A stretch of DNA of 53,696 nucleotides from NCBI GenBank assembly GCA_018649885.1, contig JABIHA010000149.1, positions 1 to 53,696 of the forward strand. The letters are read 5' to 3'. The first letter of the stretch is position 1, and each line of letters starts with the position of its first letter. The notes beneath the pieces were generated by a model. The model saw only the letters and a list, made by a program, of their open reading frames with translations, had not been told where the DNA came from and searched no databases. Both the position numbers and the translations under genes were made by a program. Of this stretch, positions 24,739 through 34,589 are shown in pieces. The DNA comes from Bacteriovoracaceae bacterium (lineage in GTDB: Bacteria > Bdellovibrionota > Bacteriovoracia > Bacteriovoracales > Bacteriovoracaceae).

Positions 24739-25608
24739 GTGTATTCAATGACAGGCTTTGGAAAAGGCGAATGTGTAAACGACAAGTACAAACTTGTAGT
24801 TGAAATGAAATCTGTTAATCACAGGTTTAAAGATATGCGCTTTCGAATGGGTTCTGTTTTTTCATCAAAAGAGTTAGGACTTAGAAAGGAACTTGAGAAA
24901 AAATTTAGTAGAGGAAGTTTTGATATAGCCATTTTTTACAAGGTGATTCAAAAAGAAGCCCTCTTTGATGATCTCGATATGAATAAAATTGATCTATTCC
25001 TCGGAAAAATGAAAACCCTCGCTGACAGTAAAAATGTTCCTCTTACCATGAGGGCTTGTGAATTTTTAAGATCTGATTTTGTTGCAGATCAAGAGACAGA
25101 AAAAGAGAAGGAATTATCATCTCTTTTAGGGGATGCATTTGAATCAGCATTAAATGCTCTTGCCGCTTCAAGGAAAGAAGAGGGAGACAATCTGATCCAG
25201 GTCTTGAGTGCCCACCATAAGGAATATCAAAAACACTTTAAAGTCGTAGTCGATGGAGCAAGTGAGTATAAAAAAATTGTCGAAGAGAGATTAACTAAAA
25301 GACTCAATGAGAAAAAAGGCGAGTTAGAAATTGATGAGCCCCGGTATCTTCAAGAAGTGATCTACTATCTTGAAAAACTCGACGTAAATGAAGAAATAGA
25401 TAGAATTAAAATACATCTTAGAAAATTAGAAGATCTTCTGACACAAGAAAATGAAAAAGGACGCCAGATTGATTTTATCCTTCAAGAGCTAGGTAGAGAG
25501 ACCAACACCATTGGGTCTAAGTCTGGACAAGGTGTGATTTCAGAAACTGTTATTCAAATGAAAGTTCAATTAGAGAAGATGAGAGAGCAAGCTTTAAATA
25601 TAGAGTAG
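24739..25608 (+). CDS. yicC: YicC-family endoribonuclease-like protein
   Basis: This 289-residue protein begins (V)YSMTGFGKGE, the hallmark N-terminus of YicC/YloC proteins, and ends with the conserved DUF1732 region (LQELGRETNTIGSKSG). A GTG start at 24739 follows AGGAG. The family is often encoded just before gmk, as here. E. coli YicC is reported to act in RNA turnover. The gap to accA is 9 nt and to gmk 6 nt, so it is within one operon. Confidence 0.93.
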   Translation: MYSMTGFGKGECVNDKYKLVVEMKSVNHRFKDMRFRMGSVFSSKELGLRKELEKKFSRGSFDIAIFYKVIQKEALFDDLDMNKIDLFLGKMKTLADSKNVPLTMRACEFLRSDFVADQETEKEKELSSLLGDAFESALNALAASRKEEGDNLIQVLSAHHKEYQKHFKVVVDGASEYKKIVEERLTKRLNEKKGELEIDEPRYLQEVIYYLEKLDVNEEIDRIKIHLRKLEDLLTQENEKGRQIDFILQELGRETNTIGSKSGQGVISETVIQMKVQLEKMREQALNIE

Positions 25609-25614
25609 GTATAA

Positions 25615-26187
25615 GTGGAAAGTAAGAAAGGAAAAATAATCGTCATTGTGGCACCATCGGGGGCCGGCAAGTCGACCCTTATCGAAAGACTAAAGAAGGA
25701 TTTTCCAGGTTTAAGTGAGTCAATTTCTTGCACAACTAGACCTGTCAGGAATGGAGAGACTAATGGTGTCGAATATAATTTTATTACCAAAGAAGAATTT
25801 GAAAAAAGAATAGATGAAAATGATTTTATTGAGTGGGCCCTAGTTCACGGTAACTATTATGGAACCTCAAAATCATTTGTTGAGTCAGGACTAAGTACTG
25901 GGGTCAGCCTTTTATTTGATTTAGATGTACAAGGTTGTGATTCCTTCAAAAATCACTATGGAAGTGAAGCAGTAGTGATTTTTATTGAGCCACCTTCAAT
26001 TGAAGAACTTGAGAAGAGACTTCTTTCACGGGGAACAGAGTCCACTGCTACAATCAAACTTCGCATTGAAAATGCCAAAAATGAGCTGGGAAGAAAATCA
26101 GATTTTGATTACGCTGTTTTAAATGATGATCTGGAAAAAGCTTATTGTGAATTAAAAGAAATTGTTCAATCGATAACGGAGCGCTAA
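25615..26187 (+). CDS. gmk: Guanylate kinase
   Basis: This 190-residue protein phosphorylates GMP to GDP. The P-loop is APSGAGKST (13-21). The GMP-binding region follows with SISCTTRPVRNGETNGVEYNF and the FIEWALVHGNYYGTS motif. The lid region includes RLLSRGTES. It uses a GTG start with AGGT upstream. It sits between yicC and rel, which places GDP/GTP supply next to the (p)ppGpp enzyme. rpoZ, often found here in other bacteria, is not present. Confidence 0.95.
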   Translation: MESKKGKIIVIVAPSGAGKSTLIERLKKDFPGLSESISCTTRPVRNGETNGVEYNFITKEEFEKRIDENDFIEWALVHGNYYGTSKSFVESGLSTGVSLLFDLDVQGCDSFKNHYGSEAVVIFIEPPSIEELEKRLLSRGTESTATIKLRIENAKNELGRKSDFDYAVLNDDLEKAYCELKEIVQSITER

Positions 26188-28374
26188 GTGTTTTCTCAAC
26201 ACCTCGATTTCTCACATGAAAGAGATTTAAATATCGATGAACTCGTCAGAAGAGTTAAGGCATATATGCCAGACGCTGATGAAGCCCTTTTGAAAAAGGG
26301 TTATATTTTCGCAGAGAGATCACATCTTGGTCAAAAAAGAAGCTCAGGCGAGCCCTATATTGTTCACCCAGTAAATGTGGCCGCAACTCTGATAAAGCTA
26401 AGGCTTGACCTCGATAGTATTATTTCAGGCCTTCTTCACGACGTGGTTGAAGATTGTGAAGTTGAGCCAGAAGAGATCGAAAAAGAATTTGGTACTGATA
26501 TTGCCCAAATTGTTGTGGGATTAACAAAAATCTCAAAAATTAAATTTAAGACCAGAGAAGAAAATCAGGCGGAAAATTTTAGAAAAATGGTTGTGGCCAT
26601 GGCCAAAGACCTACGTGTGATTATGGTGAAGCTTGCTGATCGTATGCATAATATGAGAACGCTTCAATATGTATCTGAAGAAAAGCAAAAAAAGATTGCC
26701 CAAGAAACTCTCGATATTTATGTACCCCTCGCCTCAAGGCTGGGGATTAACTCTGTTAAAGGTGAGCTTGAAGACCTGTGTCTCAGGTTTTTACATCCAG
26801 ACGTTTATTACCGCCTAGCTGAAAAAGTATCCATGAAAAAATCTGAAAGAGAAAGTTATATCAGAGATACTGTGTCAATTATGTATGAGAAGTTGCAAGA
26901 GTATGGTGTTAAGGGCGAAGTAATGGGAAGGCCCAAGCATTTTTTCTCCATCTATAAGAAAATGATTTCTAGGGGAGTTGACTTTGAACAGCTCCACGAT
27001 GTTTTGGCCTTTAGAATTATGGTTGGCAATATTACCGAGTGCTATAAATCTCTTGGTATCATTCACTCTTCGTTTATACCTATTCCCGGTAGGTTTAAAG
27101 ACTATATTGCCATTCCCAAGGTAAATAACTACCAAAGTCTCCACACCACTGTCATTGGCCCCAAGGCCGAGAGAATAGAGATTCAAATTAGAACCTCAGA
27201 AATGGATGAAGTTGCAGAAACTGGAGTTGCTGCTCACTGGAAATATAAAGAAGTTAAAAGTGAGAAAAAACTCGATTGGGTTGAAGAGCTCCTAGAATTT
27301 AATCGAAACGTAACAAGCAATACAGAATTTTTAGATGCTGTGAAAAATGATCTGGATATTGGTGGAGTTTTTATTTTCACACCCACGGGAGATGTGAAAG
27401 AGCTCAAGTACGGGGCGACCCCTCTTGATTTCGCTTTTTCTATTCACACAGAGGTGGGAGTCAAGTGCATTGGCGCTAAAGTTAATGGAAAAATGGTTCC
27501 ATTAAAGTACCGACTAAAATCAGGTGACACAGTTGAGGTACTTACCTCAAAAACCCAAACTCCTTCAAAAGATTGGCTTAAAATTGTTAAAACATCTCGC
27601 GCCAAAACCAAAATCAAGCAGTGGCTTTTAAAAGTCGAAAGAGAGAAGAACCAAGAAGTTGGAGAGGATATATTTGAAAAGGCCCTTAGAATTTACGGAT
27701 ATTCAATTGGTAGATTAAAAAAGGGCACCGATTTAGATAAAGCACTTCGAGATTTTAATGTCAGCAATATTGATGAGCTCTATATCCATATTGGCTCAGG
27801 GAAATTTGCGGTAAAAGATGTTATCTCAAAAATACCATCTCTCAGTAAAAATCTTGAAGAGTCTGACGATAAAAAAATCGAAGAACTAGATACCTATTAT
27901 AATAAACTCCATTCCCGGGTAAAAAAATCTGCCAATAAAGATAATGCCGTCTTGGTTGAAGGAGCAGGTGATGTATTAGTCAGAATGGGAAGGTGTTGTA
28001 ATCCTATTCCAGGAGATCCTATCCTGGGCTTCATTACCAGAGGGCGAGGAATTACGATTCACAAGGCAGATTGCAATCGAGTTCAAGAAAGTGAGATGAA
28101 TAGACAGCTTGAAGTTGAATGGAACGATGCCTTCACCTTTAAGCATCCAGTTAACATAAGAGTCATCACTCATGACCGTCCTGGAATTTTGTCTCATATT
28201 TCCAAGAAAATTGGGAATGCGGGAATCAATATTAGATCGGCCATTGCCAAATCTCTTCCCGATCAAAAGGGAAGTTTTATTTTCGAAGTAGAGGTTAAGG
28301 ATTTTTCTGAATTATTAAAAACTATTGCAGCTATTGAAAGCATGGAATACGTCATCGGCGTAACGAGGGTTTAA
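26188..28374 (+). CDS. rel: Bifunctional (p)ppGpp synthetase/hydrolase (Rel/SpoT family)
   Basis: This 728-residue protein has all Rel domains in order. The HD hydrolase domain has HDVVED at 84-89. The synthetase domain contains GRFKDYIAIPKVNNYQSLHTT. A TGS domain begins near GDVKELKYGATPLDFAF, a Cys pair zinc-finger-like region (RCCNPIPGD) follows, and a C-terminal ACT domain contains HDRPGILSHISKKIG. The intact HDxxED predicts active hydrolysis, so the enzyme is probably bifunctional. It starts at GTG right after the gmk stop. It controls the stringent response in the cytoplasm. Confidence 0.95.
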   Translation: MFSQHLDFSHERDLNIDELVRRVKAYMPDADEALLKKGYIFAERSHLGQKRSSGEPYIVHPVNVAATLIKLRLDLDSIISGLLHDVVEDCEVEPEEIEKEFGTDIAQIVVGLTKISKIKFKTREENQAENFRKMVVAMAKDLRVIMVKLADRMHNMRTLQYVSEEKQKKIAQETLDIYVPLASRLGINSVKGELEDLCLRFLHPDVYYRLAEKVSMKKSERESYIRDTVSIMYEKLQEYGVKGEVMGRPKHFFSIYKKMISRGVDFEQLHDVLAFRIMVGNITECYKSLGIIHSSFIPIPGRFKDYIAIPKVNNYQSLHTTVIGPKAERIEIQIRTSEMDEVAETGVAAHWKYKEVKSEKKLDWVEELLEFNRNVTSNTEFLDAVKNDLDIGGVFIFTPTGDVKELKYGATPLDFAFSIHTEVGVKCIGAKVNGKMVPLKYRLKSGDTVEVLTSKTQTPSKDWLKIVKTSRAKTKIKQWLLKVEREKNQEVGEDIFEKALRIYGYSIGRLKKGTDLDKALRDFNVSNIDELYIHIGSGKFAVKDVISKIPSLSKNLEESDDKKIEELDTYYNKLHSRVKKSANKDNAVLVEGAGDVLVRMGRCCNPIPGDPILGFITRGRGITIHKADCNRVQESEMNRQLEVEWNDAFTFKHPVNIRVITHDRPGILSHISKKIGNAGINIRSAIAKSLPDQKGSFIFEVEVKDFSELLKTIAAIESMEYVIGVTRV

Positions 28375-28376
28375 TT

Positions 28377-29699
28377 ATGAAATCTTATGGATTACTTTTC
28401 ATACTTATTATTATTGTAGGTTGCTCTAATCACGATGGAGGAAATGGAAAGGCAAAGCTTACTTTTCATGTTGAGGGACCAGTTAAGCAAAACCTAGATA
28501 TCTTATCCGTGGTCACGCCCTCCCAAACAAGTGACTTTAATTGCGTTGGTGTATTTGCCAGCTCAGATTTGCTCGGAAATAGAAATTGTTATAACTCCAG
28601 TGGTTCAGTAATTGCTCAGGTGCATAAGGGGTTTGGCATGAGTGCTATTGGTAATTCTTTTGGTGGTGAGATGGAGCCTGAGGAGAATGTAACATTTTAT
28701 CTTGCGGGAATGGATTACAACGATGAAGGAAGCTGTCCTAACCTGAATTCTCTGGGGCAGGGTGATTTTGAAAATAACTCATTGGTTTATATTTTGGGAG
28801 AAAGTTCTCCCCAAAGCATAGTTGAGGGGGACAATGATATTTCTCTTAGTGGAACCTTTGGAGGCCAAGGAAGTGAAATTTACTATTGTGAAGGGGCTTT
28901 TCAAGGCGAGGCTAGTTTGGACTGTGGAACTAAGTCAACTTACGCAAGTGTAGATAAGGACTATATTGATTGTTTATCTAGTGTGTTTTCTGCTTTTTAT
29001 TTCAGTGATAATCAATTGAACCCAAGTGATGTTTTATTAGTAACAACTGCTGGTGGGAACTATAGCAAAGTTGAAGTCAATACATTCACTGGGGGAACTC
29101 TCGACTTTAATTATGCTACTTATAATAGTGCAGGCTCAAATATTGCTTCTTATTCAAGTGTGAGTGTTGGAAATACCTTTTGTTTTGACCTTGATGGGGG
29201 AACTGCTCAAGGGGCTTGTTCAGGATCAACCGATATCGGAGTTGCCTCCAAAATTGCTACTAAGTATATTTTTCCTCGAATCAGTAATAATATGAAGCCT
29301 TTTTTTCCCTCAGTTTCTCTTACTGATCCGGTAGAACTTACCCTTGTTGGTACTAGTGGATACTCTCTGCATGGAACTAGCAGCAATACTGGAGATTGTG
29401 TAGCTGTAAGAGTCGCAGCTTTGTCTAAAACTAGATCTCTCGTTTCCTTAGGTTCAACACTTAGTGTGTCCCTGTCCTATGACAATAATATAGCAGCATC
29501 AGGAATTTCGTTTCATGCTAATGCACTTACTTGTGGTATAGGCTCCCCTACAATTTCTTCAGTCAATATCCTTGGTGGACTGGCAAGGTCTAGTACATTT
29601 TATATAAAAACCAATAAAGGTTCTGGACCAGTTGATCACAATATTATTATTAATGGTTCGGGAGTGTTAAGTTCAACTCATCAAATAACTGAGAATTAA
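28377..29699 (+). CDS. Lipoprotein of unknown function
   Basis: This 440-residue protein starts 3 nt after rel. It has a lipoprotein signal with lipobox IVGC (Cys16). The mature part is Gly/Ser/Asn-rich and beta-rich, with scattered Cys (for example DFNCVG, RNCYNS, YYCEG, LDCGT and LTCGIG) that may form disulfides. It has no repeats strong enough to define. I do not recognise a family. The tight spacing puts it in the accA-yicC-gmk-rel transcript, an unusual partner for those genes. Its end overlaps the opposing YdcF-like gene by 4 nt. Confidence 0.75.
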   Translation: MKSYGLLFILIIIVGCSNHDGGNGKAKLTFHVEGPVKQNLDILSVVTPSQTSDFNCVGVFASSDLLGNRNCYNSSGSVIAQVHKGFGMSAIGNSFGGEMEPEENVTFYLAGMDYNDEGSCPNLNSLGQGDFENNSLVYILGESSPQSIVEGDNDISLSGTFGGQGSEIYYCEGAFQGEASLDCGTKSTYASVDKDYIDCLSSVFSAFYFSDNQLNPSDVLLVTTAGGNYSKVEVNTFTGGTLDFNYATYNSAGSNIASYSSVSVGNTFCFDLDGGTAQGACSGSTDIGVASKIATKYIFPRISNNMKPFFPSVSLTDPVELTLVGTSGYSLHGTSSNTGDCVAVRVAALSKTRSLVSLGSTLSVSLSYDNNIAASGISFHANALTCGIGSPTISSVNILGGLARSSTFYIKTNKGSGPVDHNIIINGSGVLSSTHQITEN

Positions 29700-30349
29700 C
29701 TTGCTTCACTTTCCCAGAGGATGAGAAATCCCCAGGCCTTAACAATTTTGAAGACTTCTTTAGAGATGATTTTAAAGGATCTGAAATCGTCTAGTTGGCT
29801 TTCAATTCCCCAATAGTTATATATATATGGGTCCCCTGCCTTGGTTAGTTTGTCGAAGGCCATTTTGACTCTGAGAATATGATAATCACTTGAGACCACT
29901 AAAATTTTATTGAATTCATTTTTTTGTTTTAAAAAGCGGATTGTGGATAAAACATTTTCTACTGTATTGGTAGCAAGGTAGTCAATTTCAATTTTATTTT
30001 GGTCGAGAACATCGAAGCCTTCGATACTTAGGTTCTTTTTAACAAGTGTTTGAATCGAGTTTTTAGTATAAACACCAGTGATAAATAAGTGGGAGCCGGG
30101 ATGTTTTTTTAAGAGTTTGAAAGCAAATGGGATTCTTCCTCCATCACCTGTTAAAACGACTATGACATCAGGAGAATTTTTAAAAAGATTTTTTTCGGCA
30201 CTCTCTCTTAAATTGGCCGCGAAGTAGAGGATGTAGATAGCAAATACTGTGTAGACGAAAAAACCTAAAGAAGCGAGGATTCCCAAATTAATGACAATCC
30301 TCCTATTTCTAGTTTTCTTTGTTTCGAATATGTATTTTTTGTTAAACAT
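29696..30349 (-). CDS. YdcF/SanA-like DUF218 membrane protein
   Basis: This 217-residue protein has one membrane helix (about residues 20-46) and a DUF218 domain. The domain starts with DVIVVLTGDGGRIPFA (55-70) and continues with HLFITG, the ATNTVENVLSTI motif and LVVSSDYHILRVKMAF. DUF218 proteins (SanA, YdcF, ElyC) act in envelope functions; none has a fully known activity. Its ATG overlaps the ridA stop (TAAATG), so it ends a maeB-ridA-DUF218 operon. Confidence 0.85.
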   Translation of the reverse strand: MFNKKYIFETKKTRNRRIVINLGILASLGFFVYTVFAIYILYFAANLRESAEKNLFKNSPDVIVVLTGDGGRIPFAFKLLKKHPGSHLFITGVYTKNSIQTLVKKNLSIEGFDVLDQNKIEIDYLATNTVENVLSTIRFLKQKNEFNKILVVSSDYHILRVKMAFDKLTKAGDPYIYNYWGIESQLDDFRSFKIISKEVFKIVKAWGFLILWESEAS

Positions 30350-30736
30350 TTATTTTCTTGCAGCTATCACTTCAATTTCTACAAGAGCATCTTTGGGAAG
30401 AGCAGGTACTTCAACACAACTTCTGGCAGGATAGGGAGTGGTAAAGAATTTCTCATAGGCAGTATTGACGTGTCCAAAGTTTGAAAGGCTTGTGACAAAA
30501 ATTGAAGTTTTAATAATATTTTCTCTTTCTAGATCACATGCTTTTAATAAACCATCAATATTTTCCAAAATTTGATCCAGTTGTCCTTCAAAGCCACTGG
30601 CCATTTCCATCGTTTGGGGACTTAGTCCGATTTGGCCAGAAAAGTAGAAAACGCCTGCGTGCTCAACGCCCTGAGAGTATGTACCAACGGCCTTGGGTGC
30701 TAGCTCCGTACTAATGATATTTTTTTGAAAACTCAT
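30350..30736 (-). CDS. ridA: RidA/YjgF-type enamine/imine deaminase
   Basis: This 128-residue protein is a full-length RidA homologue: AVGTYSQGV, FYFSGQIGLSP, and PARSCVEVPALPKDALVEIE with the conserved Arg that binds the carboxylate of 2-aminoacrylate-type enamines. It is cytoplasmic and trimeric in the family. It lies 15 nt after maeB and is coupled to the DUF218 gene. Confidence 0.93.
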   Translation of the reverse strand: MSFQKNIISTELAPKAVGTYSQGVEHAGVFYFSGQIGLSPQTMEMASGFEGQLDQILENIDGLLKACDLERENIIKTSIFVTSLSNFGHVNTAYEKFFTTPYPARSCVEVPALPKDALVEIEVIAARK

Positions 30737-30751
30737 GTGCTCTCCTGTGAA

Positions 30752-33025
30752 TTATTTTACATTTTCTTGTTGTGCCATAAGAGCTGTCACTGTGGCCATA
30801 TTTACTATTTCTTCCACACTTGATGTTCTTTGAAGCACATTTATGGGATGATCCATAGGCACAATGATAGGGCCTATGGCCTTGGCATCGCCGAGCTGCA
30901 CTAGAAGTTTGTAGCTAATATTGGCAGCGTGTAAGTTGGGGAAAATTAAAATATCTGCTGCTGAATCTAGCTCTGTGAAATCAAAAAATTCTTTCATGAT
31001 ATCAAAGTTTACAGCGGCATCTGCCTGCATTTCACCATCGATGATCATATCTTCACCAGATTGCTTTGTGAGCTCCACAGCTTTTCTAATTTTTGTAGCT
31101 TCAGGATGCTTTGAAGAGCCAAAGCTTGAAAAACTTAAGAATGCCACTCTTGGGCTTTTGAGCATTAGCTTTCTATAAAGAGCTGATGTTGAGCGGGCTA
31201 TATCAGATAGATCTTTTGCATCGGGTGTAGTCTGGAGAGTGCAATCTGCAAAGAAGAGTACTCTTTTTTTAATCAGAAGAATATAAATCCCAGCAGCTTT
31301 AAAGGGACCCGTTGTACCTGCGACTCGCATAATAGGTTTGATACATTCAGGGTAGGTCCGAGTGGCCCCGGTAATCATTCCGTCGGCCATTCCAGTTCTT
31401 ACCATCATTGAGCCGAAGTAATTGGGTTTTTCCATGAGATCTTTGGCATGTGTCCGCGAAACACCCTTTCTCTTTCTTCCAGCAAAAAAAGTATCAGAAA
31501 ACTTGTCAAGGTGCTCATCATTTTCAGGGGAAATAATTTTTACGCTCTCAAGGTTTTCAAGTCCAAGTTTAGAAATCTTTTGTTCTATCACTTTTCTATT
31601 TCCCAAAAGGAGAGGAGTGATAATTCCTTCGTCTTTAATAATACTGGCAGCTCTTAAAATTCGACTATGTTCACCTTCAGCAAAGACTAAAGTTGGTGGA
31701 TTCTCAGTATCGATTCTTTCTCTGAGAGATCTAGTAAAGGCCCCAGTAGTGCCCAATCTCTCAGAAAGACTTTTGGCATATGCCCTAAAGTCAGTAATTT
31801 TGATTCTTGCTACACCACTATCGATAGCAGCTTTAGCAATGGCCGGAGATACTCTTGTCAAAACTCTGCGGTCAAAGGGTTTGGGAATCAAATAATTTCT
31901 GCCAAAGCTAAAATTACTATTGCCGTAGGCCTTTTTCACTTCATCGGGTACTTCCTCTTTGGCCAGTGCTGAAATGGCATAGACAGCTGCCAGTTTCATT
32001 TCTTCATTTATTTTAGTGGCCCTAACATCAAGGGCCCCTCTAAAGATAAAGGGAAAGCCCAGTACATTATTTACTTGGTTGGGGTAATCAGAACGGCCAG
32101 TTGCCATGATGGCATCATCTCTCACTTCAGCTACTTCTTCTGGGTAGATCTCTGGATCAGGGTTGGCCATGGCAAAAATGATTGGATCTTTGGCCATTGT
32201 CTTTACCATTTCTTTGGTGAGAACTCCTCTTGCGGAGCATCCGATAAAGGCATCAGCATTTCTCATGGCATCTTCAAGGGTTCTAGCATCCGTTTCAACG
32301 GCAAACTCATCCTTATATTTATTCATACCCTCTTTGCGACCAATGTAGATTGCACCCTTTGAATCACACATGGTTAGGTTTTTCGGGTCTACTCCCATCT
32401 TGAAAAATAATTTGGCGCAAGCAATAGATGCAGCTCCTGCTCCACTAAAGACAATCTTCATAGATTTTAATTCTTTGCTTGCGAGTTCGGCGGCATTTAT
32501 AAAAGCTGCAGAAGCAATAATAGCAGTTCCGTGTTGGTCATCATGAAAAACAGGGATATCCATGATTTCTTTTAACTGTCTTTCAACTTCAAAGCACTCA
32601 GGTGCTTTTATATCTTCTAAATTTATTCCACCAAAAGTAGGCTCAAGTGCTTTAACATGTTGGACCATTTCTTCAACAGTACTAGCATTGAGTTCGATAT
32701 CAAAAACATCAATATCCGCAAATCTTTTGAAGAGAATTCCCTTCCCTTCCATTACAGGCTTTGATGCCAATGCCCCAATATTACCTAAACCTAGTACTGC
32801 TGAACCATTTGAAACAACGGCAACTAAATTTCCTTTGCTTGTATATTGATAGGCAGTCTCTGGGTCTTTGGCTATTTCAAGACAAGGTAGGGCAACTCCT
32901 GGTGAGTAGGCCAGTGATAAGTCCCTTGCAGTTTGGCACGGCTTAGTGGGAATGACCTCAATTTTACCAGGTCTACCCGAACGGTGATATTCGAGTGCGG
33001 CTTCATCTTTTTGATCTTTGGACAT
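30752..33025 (-). CDS. maeB: NADP-type malic enzyme fused to a phosphotransacetylase-like domain
   Basis: This 757-residue protein has an N-terminal malic enzyme domain with YSPGVALPCLEIAKDP and VSNGSAVLGLGNIG, and the metal/substrate region DVFDIELN...INLEDIKAPECFEVE. A NAD(P)-binding domain (FSGAGAASIACAKL) follows, then from about 430 a phosphotransacetylase-like domain. This is the MaeB architecture; the C-terminal domain is regulatory, binding acetyl-CoA rather than catalysing in E. coli. It converts malate to pyruvate with NADPH formation. ridA follows after 15 nt and the symporter gene precedes by 60 nt, on the same strand. Confidence 0.95.
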   Translation of the reverse strand: MSKDQKDEAALEYHRSGRPGKIEVIPTKPCQTARDLSLAYSPGVALPCLEIAKDPETAYQYTSKGNLVAVVSNGSAVLGLGNIGALASKPVMEGKGILFKRFADIDVFDIELNASTVEEMVQHVKALEPTFGGINLEDIKAPECFEVERQLKEIMDIPVFHDDQHGTAIIASAAFINAAELASKELKSMKIVFSGAGAASIACAKLFFKMGVDPKNLTMCDSKGAIYIGRKEGMNKYKDEFAVETDARTLEDAMRNADAFIGCSARGVLTKEMVKTMAKDPIIFAMANPDPEIYPEEVAEVRDDAIMATGRSDYPNQVNNVLGFPFIFRGALDVRATKINEEMKLAAVYAISALAKEEVPDEVKKAYGNSNFSFGRNYLIPKPFDRRVLTRVSPAIAKAAIDSGVARIKITDFRAYAKSLSERLGTTGAFTRSLRERIDTENPPTLVFAEGEHSRILRAASIIKDEGIITPLLLGNRKVIEQKISKLGLENLESVKIISPENDEHLDKFSDTFFAGRKRKGVSRTHAKDLMEKPNYFGSMMVRTGMADGMITGATRTYPECIKPIMRVAGTTGPFKAAGIYILLIKKRVLFFADCTLQTTPDAKDLSDIARSTSALYRKLMLKSPRVAFLSFSSFGSSKHPEATKIRKAVELTKQSGEDMIIDGEMQADAAVNFDIMKEFFDFTELDSAADILIFPNLHAANISYKLLVQLGDAKAIGPIIVPMDHPINVLQRTSSVEEIVNMATVTALMAQQENVK

Positions 33026-33085
33026 GTATTTTTCCTTTAATTTGATAATCCTGATTATCTCATATATTGGAAAATTAGTGTCTTT

Positions 33086-34504
33086 TCATCCTTCAAAGAT
33101 AGAGGATTTTTTTCTGATTGCAGTACTCAAGATTAATCCACAAAATGTGGCGATGATTCCAATGTACAGATCGTCAATGGCAGCCACTATTCCCTCTTCT
33201 GGAAGAAAGCGCCAAATAGTAGTGAAAACTACTCCGATGCTACAAGTAAAAACAAATTGTTTATCGCTAATTTTGCCAGGAAAAAGATGCCCAAGGATGA
33301 CTGGAAAGAGCAGGCAAGATGCACTATAGCTTCCCAAGGTTTTCCAGACAGCTTTTATATCACCACTAAAAGCAGTGCTTAAAACGGCTGCTAATAATCC
33401 TGAAAAAATGACCGCACAGTAGTGGGCCATTTTCTTTGTGCGGAACCTTTTGGGTAAAATATCATAAGACAGCGTGGTGCCTGCAATAAATAAATATGAG
33501 TCTAAGGTCGATAAGATTGTGGCAAGAAAACCTGCAAGGACAAATCCTCTAAGCCCACTTGGCAGAATTGATGTAGAAAATATTAAATAGGCCTTGTCAG
33601 AGGGAAGGCCTGGCATTACAGCTCTTGCATATAGTGCTCCACCTGTTGTGCATATATCAAAGAGAAACCAAACGAAAGTTGAGATAAGAATTCCCTTCTT
33701 GGCCACTTCTGGTGATTTGGCAGCAAAACATCGTTGATAAAAGTTGGGATCAACTAAGGTTGAAAGAGCAATAAAACCCCATACTAATGTAGTCGCAATG
33801 CTATTTCCTCCAAGTGCTGAAAAGTGGGCCTCTGGTAGATTGGTCTTGAGAAAACCAATCCCTCCATATTTCCCCACTGCAAAAAATAAAACTAGTACGA
33901 CTCCAGCACACATCACAAAAAATTGAACAATGTCTGAGAAAACCACTGCTCTCAGACCTCCTGTTAGTGAGTAGGCCACAACAATTAAGGTCCCGAGAAA
34001 TACCATCACGGTTAAATTTCCTCCAAATAGAGCTTGTAGAAACAAACCAAGGGAGATGGCATAAGCAATGGGGACAACATTAAAAAAGTTAAAAATAGCA
34101 CTCACTTTCTCAGCTCGTGGGCCAAACATTTTCCCCATCAAGTCTGGCAGTGTAACGGCCTGGTATTTAGAAATGCGATTAACCATAAAAAAAGCAAAGA
34201 AGATGTAGGTGAAATACCAAAAAACTCCTTGAGTCAGAAAATTGTAAATACCATAGTCATAGGCAATTTGAGTGACACCAAAGATTCCTCCGTACCAAGT
34301 GGCCACAAGGGTGGCAATGAAAAGGGGGAGGGTTAGTTTTCGACCCATCAGTAGGATATCTAGTAGGCCATCTTCTTCATCTGAATCAGGAGACTTCGAT
34401 TTTTTTAGTTGTCCGTAGATAATAGCGGCAAATGTCGAAAGAAGTACTAGAAAGAAGACGATCCAATCCAGTGTGGTAATTTGTGAAATAATTTGTGAGC
34501 TCAT
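33086..34504 (-). CDS. Sodium:solute symporter under TPP riboswitch control, probable thiamine-related transporter
   Basis: This protein of about 472 residues has 12-13 hydrophobic segments and SSS-family features: WYGGIFGVTQIAYDYGIY near the N-terminus, SLTGGLRAVVFSDIVQFFVM in the middle and FLATILSTLDSYLFIAGTTLSYDI later. A TPP riboswitch lies directly upstream, so the substrate is probably thiamine or a precursor (HMP or thiazole), as proposed for ThiV-type symporters. ATG 34510 touches the AGGGA of the riboswitch 3' end, while ATG 34504 has 6-nt spacing and is the better start. The substrate is inferred from the riboswitch only. Confidence 0.88.
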   Translation of the reverse strand: MSSQIISQITTLDWIVFFLVLLSTFAAIIYGQLKKSKSPDSDEEDGLLDILLMGRKLTLPLFIATLVATWYGGIFGVTQIAYDYGIYNFLTQGVFWYFTYIFFAFFMVNRISKYQAVTLPDLMGKMFGPRAEKVSAIFNFFNVVPIAYAISLGLFLQALFGGNLTVMVFLGTLIVVAYSLTGGLRAVVFSDIVQFFVMCAGVVLVLFFAVGKYGGIGFLKTNLPEAHFSALGGNSIATTLVWGFIALSTLVDPNFYQRCFAAKSPEVAKKGILISTFVWFLFDICTTGGALYARAVMPGLPSDKAYLIFSTSILPSGLRGFVLAGFLATILSTLDSYLFIAGTTLSYDILPKRFRTKKMAHYCAVIFSGLLAAVLSTAFSGDIKAVWKTLGSYSASCLLFPVILGHLFPGKISDKQFVFTCSIGVVFTTIWRFLPEEGIVAAIDDLYIGIIATFCGLILSTAIRKKSSIFEG

Positions 34505-34510
34505 AACCAT

Positions 34511-34587
34511 TCCCTACGCAGAAACTAATCTGATCAGGTTCAACGAGTTTATCTCAGCCTCATTTTGAGGCACCCCGAGGTCCGTGG
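34511..34587 (-). promoter_or_regulatory. TPP (thiamine pyrophosphate) riboswitch
   Basis: Read on the minus strand, the THI-box order is complete: CGGGGTGCC, a P3-like hairpin CCTCAAAATGAGG, GGCTGAGATAAAC, then TTGAACCTGATCAG, TTAGTTTCTGCG and TAGGGA. These are the conserved HMP- and pyrophosphate-binding parts of the TPP aptamer. The closing GTAGGGA holds the only Shine-Dalgarno of the symporter gene, 6 nt before ATG 34504. With no terminator between, TPP binding should block translation initiation. Ligand assignment is firm; the mechanism is inferred. Confidence 0.95.
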
Positions 34588-34589
34588 AT